From positions 1-43,521 of IMG/VR virus record IMGVR_UViG_3300022698_000101: a stretch of 43,521 bases of DNA. One strand, written 5' to 3'. The notes beneath the pieces were generated by a model. It did not search any database, was not told the DNA's origin, and saw only the letters and a list, made by a program, of their open reading frames with translations. A program made the position numbers and the translations under genes. Each line of letters begins with the position of its first letter. Positions within the stretch are counted from its first letter, which is position 1. This document shows positions 29,646-39,233 of the stretch, piece after piece. This DNA is from a virus.

Positions 29646-32437
29646 TATGCAGCCTCCAATGTGGCTATACGTTTATTTAGGTTGTGAATTTCTTGTAGCA
29701 TCAAGCCCACGAGGTTTCTGTGCTTAACTGCTGCCGGAGTTTTAGCCCCAGTTTTAGGATCAATATCATAATCAACTAACTCAGGATTCACTAATTCAAC
29801 TTCTTCAGCTATTAGACCAAATTCTTTTTCGCCGGGTACAGCTCCATGAACTTTATCGGGATCATATTCATATTCTTGAGGCGTAAGATCATAAATCCAG
29901 CTAAGGTCTGCATCTTTTAACTTTTTGAAGTTGTTTTTATTTTCTTTGGTGGATGATAAGTACCCTAATCGGCCAGAGCTATTTACGTAACAATCTCTGC
30001 CAGTTAACGATGCCGAATAGATATTGGGACAAGTGAAAGTAGCAGATGGCAAATATATATTTCCAGTACCGTCTATTTGAAATCTAATTGTGCCACCCGT
30101 ATAGATATACATCGTAGAGTCGCTATTTATATAGACGTGATCCCAGTTCATAGCAGTACGGCCTATCTTTAGTATTCCGGTATCATCTGTAGTAGGCTCG
30201 ATGCGTAATTCTGTAGTTGAATTATCCCAACCTATAATACCATCATTTGATGCACCCAAACGGATATACCCATCATCAGCTACATATATATCTTCACAGT
30301 AAAGACTACCTACTGGGTAAGAAGCACTACCTATATCAAGGGCACCAGCTAATGGAAACAAGTCCCCACCGACATCGATTAACCATTGAGTAGTTGAATC
30401 TGTTACTAGACCTAATTGACCAGTACTTCCATACACGCCAATTAGCAGATGCTGTCCCGTATCAGCAGGTATATGTTTAATATAGGTCGATCCAGAATGA
30501 TTATACATCTCCAATTGTTGATCAGCGCCTGCAAAAATTGCACCACTATTATTCATGTAAAGATTTGTTACGCCACTAGTAGCATTCCCAATATCAGGGC
30601 TAAGTGTAGATGTTTGTGGAATCAAATCCCCTGTTGTACTTTTTATATACCATGCGTTATCAGAATCATCAGAGGCTGTAGCAACTCTAAGTACTATGCT
30701 ATTAGCATCTGGCGTATCTTGAGTACCTATATTTTGAGATGGTCCTATTTGTATATAGTTACCAGTAGAACATCTAACTTGCAAAACCGTACCTGCTGCA
30801 TCATAAATAGCACCGTTAGGCCCTACATAAAAATATTCTCCATTATCCATAAATATAGAGCCAGTTTCATAAGTAGCCGAGCCTATATCTCTAGCTCCGC
30901 CTATAGGTAAAAAATCTCCACTTGTGTCTATTTCCCATTGGCTAACTGCATAAGGGGCAAAAACAATAGAATCACCGCTAACAGCTGGCGTAGATAAAAT
31001 GACTTGATTTAACGCATGGATTGTTACGTTTGACGAACCCGATACAATATAACTATCTTGACTATCGCTTAAATAGATATATGAAGCATCGCCCAGGTAT
31101 ATATTCGCAAAATCTGCAGTATCACTACCTAAGTCGTAAGTCGCAGCTGCTGCTGGGAGTATATCGCCAGTTACAGTTAGCGGCATGAATATTGAAACTG
31201 CAGTAGCATAAGCATGAATAATATCTACGCCACCCGCAATAAGATTTACTTCATCTGCATCAGGCCTACCTACACCCGTGTTAATATCATCTACAAAGGT
31301 AAACGTAGGAACAATAGAGCTACCTGCCTGAGAATATATTGCACCTCCTAAAGTTGTATTACTATAGAGGTAGTTGGCGTTCATTATCCAAGCAAGAACA
31401 CCAGCCATAGCAAAGTCAACTCTACCTGCACTAGGGCTATAAAAGCCTGTCTGATCATCAAATTGAATTGTAGGAGAAGCTGCATCATCGTCGGATGGGA
31501 GTATTAATTTACCGCCAGTATCTAAATTAACATCTCCGTAAAAATACGCATCTTGACTTTGATCTAATAAAAAACCCAACGTAGGTCCTGCACCAGTATA
31601 TATTTCAAAATCACCAGTTGCATGCTGGACTTGAATTTTAATGTCGCCTGTTGTAGTCTTAATATAGAAGTCGGTACCGTCATGAACTATATGAGCGTCT
31701 TGCCCATCCCCGAAATAATGATAACTATTATCACCCTGATAAAAATTGCCTATCTCATTCCCTACTGCGCCTAAATTATATCCAGCTATGTTAGGCTGGA
31801 GAGTTGTGCCTGATTCACTCCAGTTAAGAAAGATAGTACCATTTCCCACAGGTGTCCACCATGTGGGAGAAGTAAGTGGAGTATTGCCCACATTAGAATC
31901 AGCCAGAGAAAAATACAAACCATTGCCAGAAATAACCACATCATTAAGCGCGTATGTGACGTTGACATTCCAATACCTCAAAAAATCGATTTTTTCCCAT
32001 TTATCGAGATTAGTATCTGGAGCGTTACCCAAATTGCTGTTTATTAACGACCGATAATAAAAGCCGTTATGTGTAGCAATATCGAGTATTGAATATTCTG
32101 TGGTAGCTTCCCACGTTTCAAAATTTGTACCGGAACCTGTGGATGAGTTTTCAGCGTTTACTGGATCAAACTGTGCGACCTGAACGCCGGGCAGGTGCAG
32201 TACTGGGTCATCTTTATATAGGACAACTCTATATTGCCCTGTCCCAAACGCATCTGGGCAGCGTCCTTCGGCGTCAAGTTGAAGGGGATTAGAATTAGGT
32301 ATTGAAAGTTCCTCATCAGCGTAGGTATTTTTATCCGTATTATTAGTATTTGAATACAGAAAATGCAGCCACCCATCGGCAAGCGGATTACCTTCCCCGT
32401 CAAAAAATTGTGTGAACGCGGCAATAACTCTGGACAT
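29645..32437 (-). CDS. Tail fibre with C-terminal S74 intramolecular chaperone (fibre A)
   Basis: A 930-residue paralogue of fibre B. It has the same N-terminal attachment part (MSRVIAAFTQFFDGEGNPLA; LQLDAEGRCPDAFGTGQYRV), similar aromatic segments (YWNVNVTYALNDVV), and a longer shaft with at least five of the same repeats (for example HYFGDGQDAHI, IYLSDSQDSYI). The C-terminal S74 domain (827-930) carries Ser829/Lys834 in LSSTKENKNNF and FGLIAEEVELVNPEL. Both N-termini probably bind the same tail site. The gene starts 9 bases after the ADP-ribosyltransferase-like gene and has GGAG near its ATG. Confidence 0.85.
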   Translation of the reverse strand: MSRVIAAFTQFFDGEGNPLADGWLHFLYSNTNNTDKNTYADEELSIPNSNPLQLDAEGRCPDAFGTGQYRVVLYKDDPVLHLPGVQVAQFDPVNAENSSTGSGTNFETWEATTEYSILDIATHNGFYYRSLINSNLGNAPDTNLDKWEKIDFLRYWNVNVTYALNDVVISGNGLYFSLADSNVGNTPLTSPTWWTPVGNGTIFLNWSESGTTLQPNIAGYNLGAVGNEIGNFYQGDNSYHYFGDGQDAHIVHDGTDFYIKTTTGDIKIQVQHATGDFEIYTGAGPTLGFLLDQSQDAYFYGDVNLDTGGKLILPSDDDAASPTIQFDDQTGFYSPSAGRVDFAMAGVLAWIMNANYLYSNTTLGGAIYSQAGSSIVPTFTFVDDINTGVGRPDADEVNLIAGGVDIIHAYATAVSIFMPLTVTGDILPAAAATYDLGSDTADFANIYLGDASYIYLSDSQDSYIVSGSSNVTIHALNQVILSTPAVSGDSIVFAPYAVSQWEIDTSGDFLPIGGARDIGSATYETGSIFMDNGEYFYVGPNGAIYDAAGTVLQVRCSTGNYIQIGPSQNIGTQDTPDANSIVLRVATASDDSDNAWYIKSTTGDLIPQTSTLSPDIGNATSGVTNLYMNNSGAIFAGADQQLEMYNHSGSTYIKHIPADTGQHLLIGVYGSTGQLGLVTDSTTQWLIDVGGDLFPLAGALDIGSASYPVGSLYCEDIYVADDGYIRLGASNDGIIGWDNSTTELRIEPTTDDTGILKIGRTAMNWDHVYINSDSTMYIYTGGTIRFQIDGTGNIYLPSATFTCPNIYSASLTGRDCYVNSSGRLGYLSSTKENKNNFKKLKDADLSWIYDLTPQEYEYDPDKVHGAVPGEKEFGLIAEEVELVNPELVDYDIDPKTGAKTPAAVKHRNLVGLMLQEIHNLNKRIATLEAA

Positions 32438-32446
32438 AGCTTTCTC

Positions 32447-33952
32447 CTATTGTACTTGCTTTACTTCCTCAATTGTCATATCCTTACCTGCAAACGTCAC
32501 ATAATTATATTTCTTTGACGGCTTGCCGCCAGCAGTAAGAGTTCCGACTGGGTAGCGTATACCATCAATTCCTGCCCGCTTCAGGAATTTTGAGGCTCCT
32601 TTATCGGAGCCAAATACACGTGATAGTTCTTTATAAAGTCTCTGCCCCTCGTGAGCAGTATTAGGTTTATTCAAGGCATGTTGGACGTCACCAGATAATT
32701 GATCCCACATCCCTTCTTTATTAATTTGAACACGTATTTTTGCACGTTCTTTATGACCAGCCGGTTTATGCCAATCCATATAATTATATTCAGACGGATC
32801 TTTGCCTTTATGCAACGTAACCTTATACAAGTACCCAGGATGCATTTCAGCGGTAAGTTTGCCGCCTTCAAATAGTTCATCTATATCGGGATAACCCGTA
32901 AGAAACGGGGGTATCTCTGAATCGGGGTTAGCCATCAGTTTATCCCCTAAATCTCGGATAACACTAGAAACGTACATTTCTATATTACGCCTAACGTCCC
33001 ATCCCTCCTCATCAAACCCATCGGCTAATTCCTGATGCCAGTCATCAAATGCGTCTTCAGGGTCCATAGCCATAATATCTTCTTGGAATGCTGTATACCC
33101 GTTATTCAAGTCATCGATAGTAGGATTAGCGGGGTCCCGTAAATAGTCTTCTCTGTAATGTGGGATTTTATCCCAGAACGGGTGGTCTGGATCGGACCAC
33201 GCTTCAGCCGCCGCGTCAGATAAGCGTCTTTGTATGAATTCAGGATCATTTGTTGCTTGTCGCATGAATTCATCTCTAGCTTCACGCTCAATATGCACGT
33301 CCAAATCGTCATAATTAATTGCTTTCCCATTATTCCGTATAATAGGTTCTGATCTCATTTTAGCATAACTGACAGCGACGCCGGGTTGCTCTGATGTATA
33401 CAAACCCCAGCCAAATGCCTGAACACCCTCGCCTGAACCTATATGTTTGGTGGAAAGCCCTACTTCTGGGTCAATTTTATGAGGTGATCCGTGGTGAACT
33501 TCAATGTAACCTTCGTCACCAAGTTTCTTTAGAACTTTCTGATATTGACGTGATATGGGCGGAACTACTTTACCCACGATACCCATTTCTAAAGCTGCAA
33601 GAGGTAAAGAATGAACGACGGCACCTACATCTGGAGACCCTGTCTTTTCTGCCCAGTAATCACCGGCGGTAGTGAGGGCCTGCTCAGCTTTTGTCATAAC
33701 TGGCTCCACCAATTCACCCATATTCTGCATATATTGTTTACCATGTTCTGTCTTTGGCGTATAGGTTAAAGTTTCTTGGACACCCTGTACTGCTTGGCCT
33801 GCCTCTTCAAGGCTTTTACCCTGAGCTAACGCTCCTAAACCCGCAAAACCCGACAGCGGTTCAGCCACTGCTCCGGAAGCCATTGATAATCCGACCTCAC
33901 CGAGGCCGCCTATAATCTTAAATCTGCTAGTATTCTTGGGTACTGTTGGCAT
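32447..33952 (-). CDS. Predicted ejected protein with ADP-ribosyltransferase-like domain
   Basis: A 501-residue protein. The N-terminal 130 residues are glycine/alanine-rich and resemble ejection-protein leaders (MASGAVAEPLSGFAGLGALA). From residue 148 a domain begins with GYIEVHHGSPHKID (His153/154), then STKHIGSGEGVQAFGWGLYT (168-187) and VSYAK. It ends with FLKRAGIDGIRYPVG and KKYNYVTFAGKDMTI. This pattern matches the ADP-ribosyltransferase domain of phage and conjugative polyvalent proteins (ART-PolyVal type). Position after the gp7/gp20/gp16-like genes suggests it enters the cell with the DNA, like T4 Alt. It overlaps the preceding gene by 26 bases. Confidence 0.7.
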   Translation of the reverse strand: MPTVPKNTSRFKIIGGLGEVGLSMASGAVAEPLSGFAGLGALAQGKSLEEAGQAVQGVQETLTYTPKTEHGKQYMQNMGELVEPVMTKAEQALTTAGDYWAEKTGSPDVGAVVHSLPLAALEMGIVGKVVPPISRQYQKVLKKLGDEGYIEVHHGSPHKIDPEVGLSTKHIGSGEGVQAFGWGLYTSEQPGVAVSYAKMRSEPIIRNNGKAINYDDLDVHIEREARDEFMRQATNDPEFIQRRLSDAAAEAWSDPDHPFWDKIPHYREDYLRDPANPTIDDLNNGYTAFQEDIMAMDPEDAFDDWHQELADGFDEEGWDVRRNIEMYVSSVIRDLGDKLMANPDSEIPPFLTGYPDIDELFEGGKLTAEMHPGYLYKVTLHKGKDPSEYNYMDWHKPAGHKERAKIRVQINKEGMWDQLSGDVQHALNKPNTAHEGQRLYKELSRVFGSDKGASKFLKRAGIDGIRYPVGTLTAGGKPSKKYNYVTFAGKDMTIEEVKQVQ

Positions 33953-35423
33953 TTTGCTCCACTTGTGATACTTGGTAACCTAACAATCGGGCTGATGCCC
34001 AAGTAGGATCAATTGGAATACCTTGTTTCTTCCACTTATTGAGAATAATTGCCAGACGTGATTTAAATCGCGGCATGCTATACACGGCCAGGACGGAGCC
34101 AGCTGCAAGGCCAAGATCGCCGCCCAGTAGAGCGCCGGCACCGAGTTTACTCATTGTGCCAAGACCGCCAATTCCTAATTTGTCTAGCCGATTGACTGCT
34201 GGCATGATAGCTTCTTCCAATGCTAATAAATCGGAGTCAGCTGCGTTAAGCTTCTTTAACTCAGGCATAAAATCGTTTAGTTTATCCCTGGCGGCCCTTG
34301 CAAGTGCCATTTTACGCCTGACTTTTGGCTTGGAATACTGGGTTTTACCATATAAAGAGCGTAACTCATCGTACACCTCTAATTTGTAGTCTTGAAGATC
34401 ACGAGCATTTAACTCTTTTCTACCAATTTGCTTATTTGCTTTGATAACTGCCTGACGCGCTTTGAGAACTGCCTTTTGAGCAGCTTTAGGATCATCTGTA
34501 TTTTTACGAGCAATATCATAAATAATTGAACCATACTCACGGAATAAGGCGTTTACTGGAACAGCTTGTCCTGTCGTAACCGACCTGTCCAGCGCATCAG
34601 AAATCGCTGCATTCAAGAGATCTATATTTGTGCGAAGCTTCTCTAAACCTTTTTGAGTTGGCATGATCGCATTATCTAGAGCAGTATCGTTCAATTTATT
34701 AAGCTGCTCAGGAGAAAGTTTTCCTGCAAAGCGGACTGCCTCTTGATACATCCCCCGTGCTTTGTGCTTGGGAATCATCCGTCTACCGGTCGCTGTAATT
34801 CCTTTAGATGCTAAAGCTATAGGGTCTGCCAACGAGGCAGCTTTTACCGCCTTATCTGCTAACTGGGATAGTTTCTGGAGCTTAGCAGCCTTGCTTAAAC
34901 CCTTTACTGCCATACCTCCGGGGATAAATACAGTAGCTCCATCCATCATAACGCCTACAGGGTCTTTAGCCAACGCCTTTTTAAACCCTTCTATGGTACC
35001 GTATCTATCCTTATAAAAATCCCACATCATCTGGGCGTTGCCTTCAAATTGTGTGCCTAAAAGCCCAGTGGGATCTAAAGCCTGACCAACCCCAGCGGCA
35101 AGGGCGAGAACACCTTTGATAGTTTGACCCGGATGGGCAACTGCTTCCCCAATATCCTTTACAGCTTGAAACGCACTGGACGGAATATTATTTACTGCTT
35201 CACCAAATACGGTTTTCCAATCAGTGTCTGCAGTTATTTCCTGTTCTACTTTACCAAACCGTGAGGGCTCCGCTGCTTGAGCGGGCTGCGGTGTAGCAAA
35301 TCCCATACCTGCAGCAGAAGCCGCAGGAAGCTCCGGCAGGGGCTGCTGTTGAGGAGCTGGCTGTGCAACAGGCTCCATCAGTTCTCCCGGTTGTGCAGGC
35401 TGTACCAAATTAAATCGTGACAT
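33927..35423 (-). CDS. Predicted ejection (internal virion) protein III, P22 gp16 position
   Basis: A 498-residue protein. The N-terminus is proline/glutamine/alanine-rich (QPAPQQQPLPELPAAS). The middle is helical with repeated basic stretches (KGLSKAAKLQKLSQLADKAV; RKMALARAARDKLNDFM), and a hydrophobic glycine-rich segment lies near the C-terminus (GALLGGDLGLAAGSVLAVY, about 430-448). Such membrane-active helical proteins follow gp7 and gp20 in P22-like phages and build the channel for DNA entry. Naming is from gene order and composition. Confidence 0.65.
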   Translation of the reverse strand: MSRFNLVQPAQPGELMEPVAQPAPQQQPLPELPAASAAGMGFATPQPAQAAEPSRFGKVEQEITADTDWKTVFGEAVNNIPSSAFQAVKDIGEAVAHPGQTIKGVLALAAGVGQALDPTGLLGTQFEGNAQMMWDFYKDRYGTIEGFKKALAKDPVGVMMDGATVFIPGGMAVKGLSKAAKLQKLSQLADKAVKAASLADPIALASKGITATGRRMIPKHKARGMYQEAVRFAGKLSPEQLNKLNDTALDNAIMPTQKGLEKLRTNIDLLNAAISDALDRSVTTGQAVPVNALFREYGSIIYDIARKNTDDPKAAQKAVLKARQAVIKANKQIGRKELNARDLQDYKLEVYDELRSLYGKTQYSKPKVRRKMALARAARDKLNDFMPELKKLNAADSDLLALEEAIMPAVNRLDKLGIGGLGTMSKLGAGALLGGDLGLAAGSVLAVYSMPRFKSRLAIILNKWKKQGIPIDPTWASARLLGYQVSQVEQNANSTQEY

Positions 35424-35432
35424 AGTTACTCC

Positions 35433-36848
35433 TTATTGAGCAGGGGGTGCAGCATATACCCATCCGCTGGGTGTGCGTTTGTAATATACGCCGGGATTTT
35501 CCTGATCATCAATTGTAACACCCACAGGATATTGATCTATAGGCAAGGAGCTTAACTCCTGTAGGAGTTCCGGCGAAGCATCCATATCTATAGGCTGGCC
35601 AACTTTTGGATCGGCAGGAGGTTCAGTGGCTGTCTCCTGGACAGCGTTTGGGTCGGCTGCCGTAGGCTGCGGTACAGCACCCGTACCTGCAGGACTTTGA
35701 CGCATACCCGCACGTTCCAAATACTCTTGATACGGCTGCTCGCCAATGACGTGATAAAAAGGAATTCGATCAATTTCACTCATTGCCTTGATACCGCCAA
35801 GTTCCTCGTCGTACGAGGTAGTAGCGGCAATATGCATTTTATCAGATACGTTTTTCATATCTGCACGTTGTTGGTCAGTTAAACGGCCACCAGTTTCCCA
35901 CTTTTCCATCATTACGTCAAGTTTAGACGGTAAGCCGCCAAACTGTCCTCTGACCTTATCAAAAGTGGACTGCATCTGGCTTTTTGCCGCTTCCGGCTGA
36001 GCTGCCCACCACGCTCTGGCTTCCTCTGCCGTCTTAAACTCAGATTCACGTACGACAGACTCAGGATCCTGCATCTTCATAAAATTGAATACCAGAGCAA
36101 GGTCAGAAGCACCAGTCCCCATATCCCAAATACGATCAATTCTTTGCTTGGCATTATTGACGATGCGATATTCCTTTTGAGCAGGATTAAGGCGTTCACG
36201 TAATTTGTTGACCTGTTTACGCTGCCATTCTTCAAGGCCGCCTTGAAGGTTCTCTTGGCCTGGCTGCTCGGGATACGCCCCGTGGAACTTAGCAAAATTG
36301 TACATCTGAAGAAGCGCTTCTTCCCGGTCAGGACCCAGTGGCATTCCCTTGGTTTGCTCAATTTTCATACGCATAGGATTGCCCTCAGGTAATACTTCTG
36401 CAGCCTGCTGGAGTAATGTATTCTGCCCTTCAATATCATCAGGTTCAAGTGCCAGGGCGCCATGAATTTTAAAAGCTCCTTCCACGAAACTTGTGCGGTC
36501 AACGCCCTTAAAAACTGTATCAATTTCCTGTGCAGCCTTCGGGTGTACGAATGCTAACTGCTTCATCTTGTGGCGGTAAGCTTCCATATTACCTGAATCC
36601 CAAAGGTTCATAGCGTCTTTAGCCAAGTTGTCAGCACCAATATCCTTTGCTAACTGGCGTTCCTGTTCAGCTAGGAGGTTTTCCTGTTGACGTAAGGTGA
36701 CTTGACCCAAAGCGGAAGCACGCTCCTCTTGCTGTCGAGCAATACCTGCCTGTTGCCCCATGGATACGGCCTGAAGTCCAGCTAACGCTGCACGAGGGGT
36801 AGTATCTGGAGCGGGTACATGTGCAAAAGCTGTCGGGTTAATCGGCAT
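35433..36848 (-). CDS. Predicted ejection (internal virion) protein II, P22 gp20 position
   Basis: A 471-residue, mainly helical protein. The N-terminal ALAGLQAVSMGQQAGIARQQ plus glutamine/glutamate-rich helix continues into a large helical domain. The C-terminal part is proline-rich (TAADPNAVQETATEPPADP) and closes with a small domain TIDDQENPGVYYKRTPSGWV. Features fit the DNA-transfer proteins that leave the capsid ahead of the genome. It sits between gp7- and gp16-position genes with 9-10 base gaps. Confidence 0.65.
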   Translation of the reverse strand: MPINPTAFAHVPAPDTTPRAALAGLQAVSMGQQAGIARQQEERASALGQVTLRQQENLLAEQERQLAKDIGADNLAKDAMNLWDSGNMEAYRHKMKQLAFVHPKAAQEIDTVFKGVDRTSFVEGAFKIHGALALEPDDIEGQNTLLQQAAEVLPEGNPMRMKIEQTKGMPLGPDREEALLQMYNFAKFHGAYPEQPGQENLQGGLEEWQRKQVNKLRERLNPAQKEYRIVNNAKQRIDRIWDMGTGASDLALVFNFMKMQDPESVVRESEFKTAEEARAWWAAQPEAAKSQMQSTFDKVRGQFGGLPSKLDVMMEKWETGGRLTDQQRADMKNVSDKMHIAATTSYDEELGGIKAMSEIDRIPFYHVIGEQPYQEYLERAGMRQSPAGTGAVPQPTAADPNAVQETATEPPADPKVGQPIDMDASPELLQELSSLPIDQYPVGVTIDDQENPGVYYKRTPSGWVYAAPPAQ

Positions 36849-36858
36849 TGTGTTCTCC

Positions 36859-38469
36859 TTAGTATGTGGGTAAGTTTGCTAAACCCGGGTTCTGTTGTGT
36901 AAAATTTTGCGTTTGATATACGGGTAGACTGGAGGGCTGTGCCGCGGGTTGAACCGCTACGTTTCCTAAACCATACCCTAAAGCAGACGTAACTCCCTGT
37001 ACGCCTTGTGCCGCAGCTTGCCCGGCTGCCATAGTCCCAGCAGCTTGCGTAGCGCCGCCCTGAGTTTGAAGATTGGCAATTTGAGAGCCTGTCCCGGTTG
37101 CGAGATTAGCAAGGTAACTCGATAACGCGTTCTCAGCTTGTAATTCCGTACTGGCTTCACGTTCTGAAAGATTTGCAAGGTTTAATCCAGTTTGGCCGAC
37201 AACGTCTGCCATCTGACCGCCGGCCACTGAAGCTAAGCGGGCCTGAGCCTGTCCAATTTCGCTTTCAATTTGGGCTACATTCAAACCCGTTCTCTCAGCA
37301 AGGGCCCCTCGTTCAGATGCGTTCATTCTCAAGAGGTCTGCCTGTGTCATACCCAGCTGCTGCGCAAGTTGTGCCAGTTGAGTTCCTGCCCCAGTAATAA
37401 TTCCAGCTTCTGCTCCTGCAACCTGTTGACCGCGACTTGCAATGCTCCGGAGGTTTTCAAGGTGCTGTTGCTGTTGAGTAGAAGCAATACCCATCGCCTG
37501 TTCTTGGAGAGCAGTGCGAACGTTACCGCCGCCTAAACCCCCAATAGCAGCCGAGTTACGCAGTAGAGCTTTCTCCTGCCTCTCCCTGAGGTACTTCTGA
37601 CCTGGACTTTCAATATAGGCATCAATTGCGGCCTGCTGTGCTTCTGGACCCATAGCACCAGAGAGGGCTGCTTCCTTTTCCATAGCAGCTTTACCCGCTA
37701 TGGAATACGGAGAAAATCGTTCTAAGGCAGCATCCCTGGCAGTTGATACATCACCTCGGGCTGTCATAGTCCCTGCAGCCGCAGCTGCTAATCCCGATTG
37801 TAAACCTTCTTGCAACCGCGCGTCTGCTCCGCTAAATCCTATATCCGGGAGAGGTTCCTGCGGTTGGTCAAACATTTCAAACCGGTTACCTCCCATAGGA
37901 ACTTCCTCGGGTTCTGCAGGAATAAATCCTCCAGACATTTCCTCGGTAGTAAGTCCCATACCGGGGGTCATCATGGATTCCTCAGCACCTGCAACTCCGC
38001 CTATATCGAGAGAAGAACCTCCCGGTTCTCCTGCAGCAGGAGCCGGGCCGTTCGGAGTCGGTACCATTCCGGGAGCATCATACGCTCCAGATTCATACTG
38101 TTGCATAAACGTTTCCATGGGAATCCCTTGTGAACGGGCCTGCGATCCCAGGATGGCACGTTTTGAATCGGCTCCGGCATTATCCAAGATCTGTGCTGCC
38201 TGACCTGATGTATTTTCAAGAATATCCAGCACATCAGCTTCGCTATTAATGATGGCATCACGCGCATCGCTAATCCCAGCACGATAGTTTGCCATTGCTG
38301 GATCAAACCTATCTAGAATTTCCGCACGAGCGCCTGCTGCTGACATCCTTAAGGTCTTTTGTGCGTTTTTAATTGCGCTAGCCTGTTTACTCGCTGCAGA
38401 TTTTGCGGCGTTTGCGCTAATTGCGGCTCCCGCAACTGCCCCGACGGCTACGACTGCTGCTGCTGGCAT
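36859..38469 (-). CDS. Predicted ejection (internal virion) protein I, P22 gp7 position
   Basis: A 536-residue protein rich in alanine, glycine and glutamine. A hydrophobic N-terminus (VVAVGAVAGAAISANAAKSA) could insert in membranes. Helical stretches follow, with a central glycine/proline-rich linker (about 130-200) and a long helical C-terminal half (AIGGLGGGNVRTALQEQAMG, then AGTQLAQLAQQLGMTQADLL). A similar protein, P22 gp7, is the first ejection gene after gp14. Here it likewise follows the gp14-like gene by 9 bases. Confidence 0.7.
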   Translation of the reverse strand: MPAAAVVAVGAVAGAAISANAAKSAASKQASAIKNAQKTLRMSAAGARAEILDRFDPAMANYRAGISDARDAIINSEADVLDILENTSGQAAQILDNAGADSKRAILGSQARSQGIPMETFMQQYESGAYDAPGMVPTPNGPAPAAGEPGGSSLDIGGVAGAEESMMTPGMGLTTEEMSGGFIPAEPEEVPMGGNRFEMFDQPQEPLPDIGFSGADARLQEGLQSGLAAAAAGTMTARGDVSTARDAALERFSPYSIAGKAAMEKEAALSGAMGPEAQQAAIDAYIESPGQKYLRERQEKALLRNSAAIGGLGGGNVRTALQEQAMGIASTQQQQHLENLRSIASRGQQVAGAEAGIITGAGTQLAQLAQQLGMTQADLLRMNASERGALAERTGLNVAQIESEIGQAQARLASVAGGQMADVVGQTGLNLANLSEREASTELQAENALSSYLANLATGTGSQIANLQTQGGATQAAGTMAAGQAAAQGVQGVTSALGYGLGNVAVQPAAQPSSLPVYQTQNFTQQNPGLANLPTY

Positions 38470-38478
38470 AATACTCTC

Positions 38479-38940
38479 CTAAAGTTTCTCAATTTGTTCC
38501 TTGGTTATTGAGAGAATATCTTGCCCAATTAGCTTACCGCCGCGTAGATAAGATTCAGCAAGTACTCCCTCAAGTTGTAGCCCAACCTCAATAGCGTGTT
38601 GTGCTACATTGACGTGCGCTTCGGGAACGAAGCATACGATTTTATTCAAGTTTGGAATATTCTTTGCAGCCCATTTCAATGCCATAATAGAGGCCTTTAC
38701 GCTAAATTGTTTTCTGTACTCCGGTAAAATTCGGGCATGCAACTGCCAGAGTACTGCCCCGTGAGGATGAATTCGATAACACCCCAATATTTTATGTTTA
38801 TGCTCAATTCCCACCCAGTATTCATGAATTAGATCAGGAATTTCTAATTCCGACCCGTCTTCATGTATCTGGGCTGCGATGATCGGATTAGACAAAATAG
38901 CTAATGGTACGTTATAGTCGGTTATTCTATACGCCCTCAA
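38479..38940 (-). CDS. GNAT-fold protein, P22 gp14-like (DUF2824 type)
   Basis: A 153-residue protein with GNAT-type layout: EYWVGIEHKHKILGCYRIHP (beta-3/4), LWQLHARILPEYRKQFSVKA (acceptor loop/helix) and LNKIVCFVPEAHVNVAQHAI, then VGLQLEGVLAESYLRGGKL. In P22 the head assembly protein gp14, placed just before the ejection genes, is of this kind, and T7-like phages have similar proteins. The start is TTG 38940, overlapping the preceding TGA. Role: virion maturation or incorporation of ejection proteins. Confidence 0.7.
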   Translation of the reverse strand: MRAYRITDYNVPLAILSNPIIAAQIHEDGSELEIPDLIHEYWVGIEHKHKILGCYRIHPHGAVLWQLHARILPEYRKQFSVKASIMALKWAAKNIPNLNKIVCFVPEAHVNVAQHAIEVGLQLEGVLAESYLRGGKLIGQDILSITKEQIEKL

Positions 38941-39224
38941 ATTGCCACCCAGCCCCTCGTACGATCTCCTGCAATGTCTGCAGATTGCTTAATATACTTG
39001 ACAGCGCCTACCCCGCCTGTTTCATCCATATACTCCACACCTTGTTGCGCCTCGACTACTCCCTCTGGTGAGCCGGTGCCAATCAGCAGTCCCCGCTCCT
39101 GAACCTGCAGAATGAATAATCGAAACTGAGTTGTCATAAGACATTCTGCAGGCGTCAAGAGTTCGTCGTTAACAGCTTGCGCAATAGGGTACGTAGGATC
39201 AATTTTTGCTATTGTATTTCTCAT
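38937..39224 (-). CDS. Small structural-region protein, unknown function
   Basis: A 95-residue protein (MRNTIAKIDPTYPIAQAVND). Its C-terminal half, IGTGSPEGVVEAQQGVEYMD followed by TGGVGAVKYIK and RTRGWVAI, is a motif found in many phage tail-fibre or receptor-associated proteins (GxGSPEGVVxAxxGxxY...W). That suggests a virion surface or tail component. It lies with its neighbour 39234 in the slot that P22 uses for the tail needle gene 26. Confidence 0.6.
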   Translation of the reverse strand: MRNTIAKIDPTYPIAQAVNDELLTPAECLMTTQFRLFILQVQERGLLIGTGSPEGVVEAQQGVEYMDETGGVGAVKYIKQSADIAGDRTRGWVAI

Positions 39225-39233
39225 ACTGACCTA

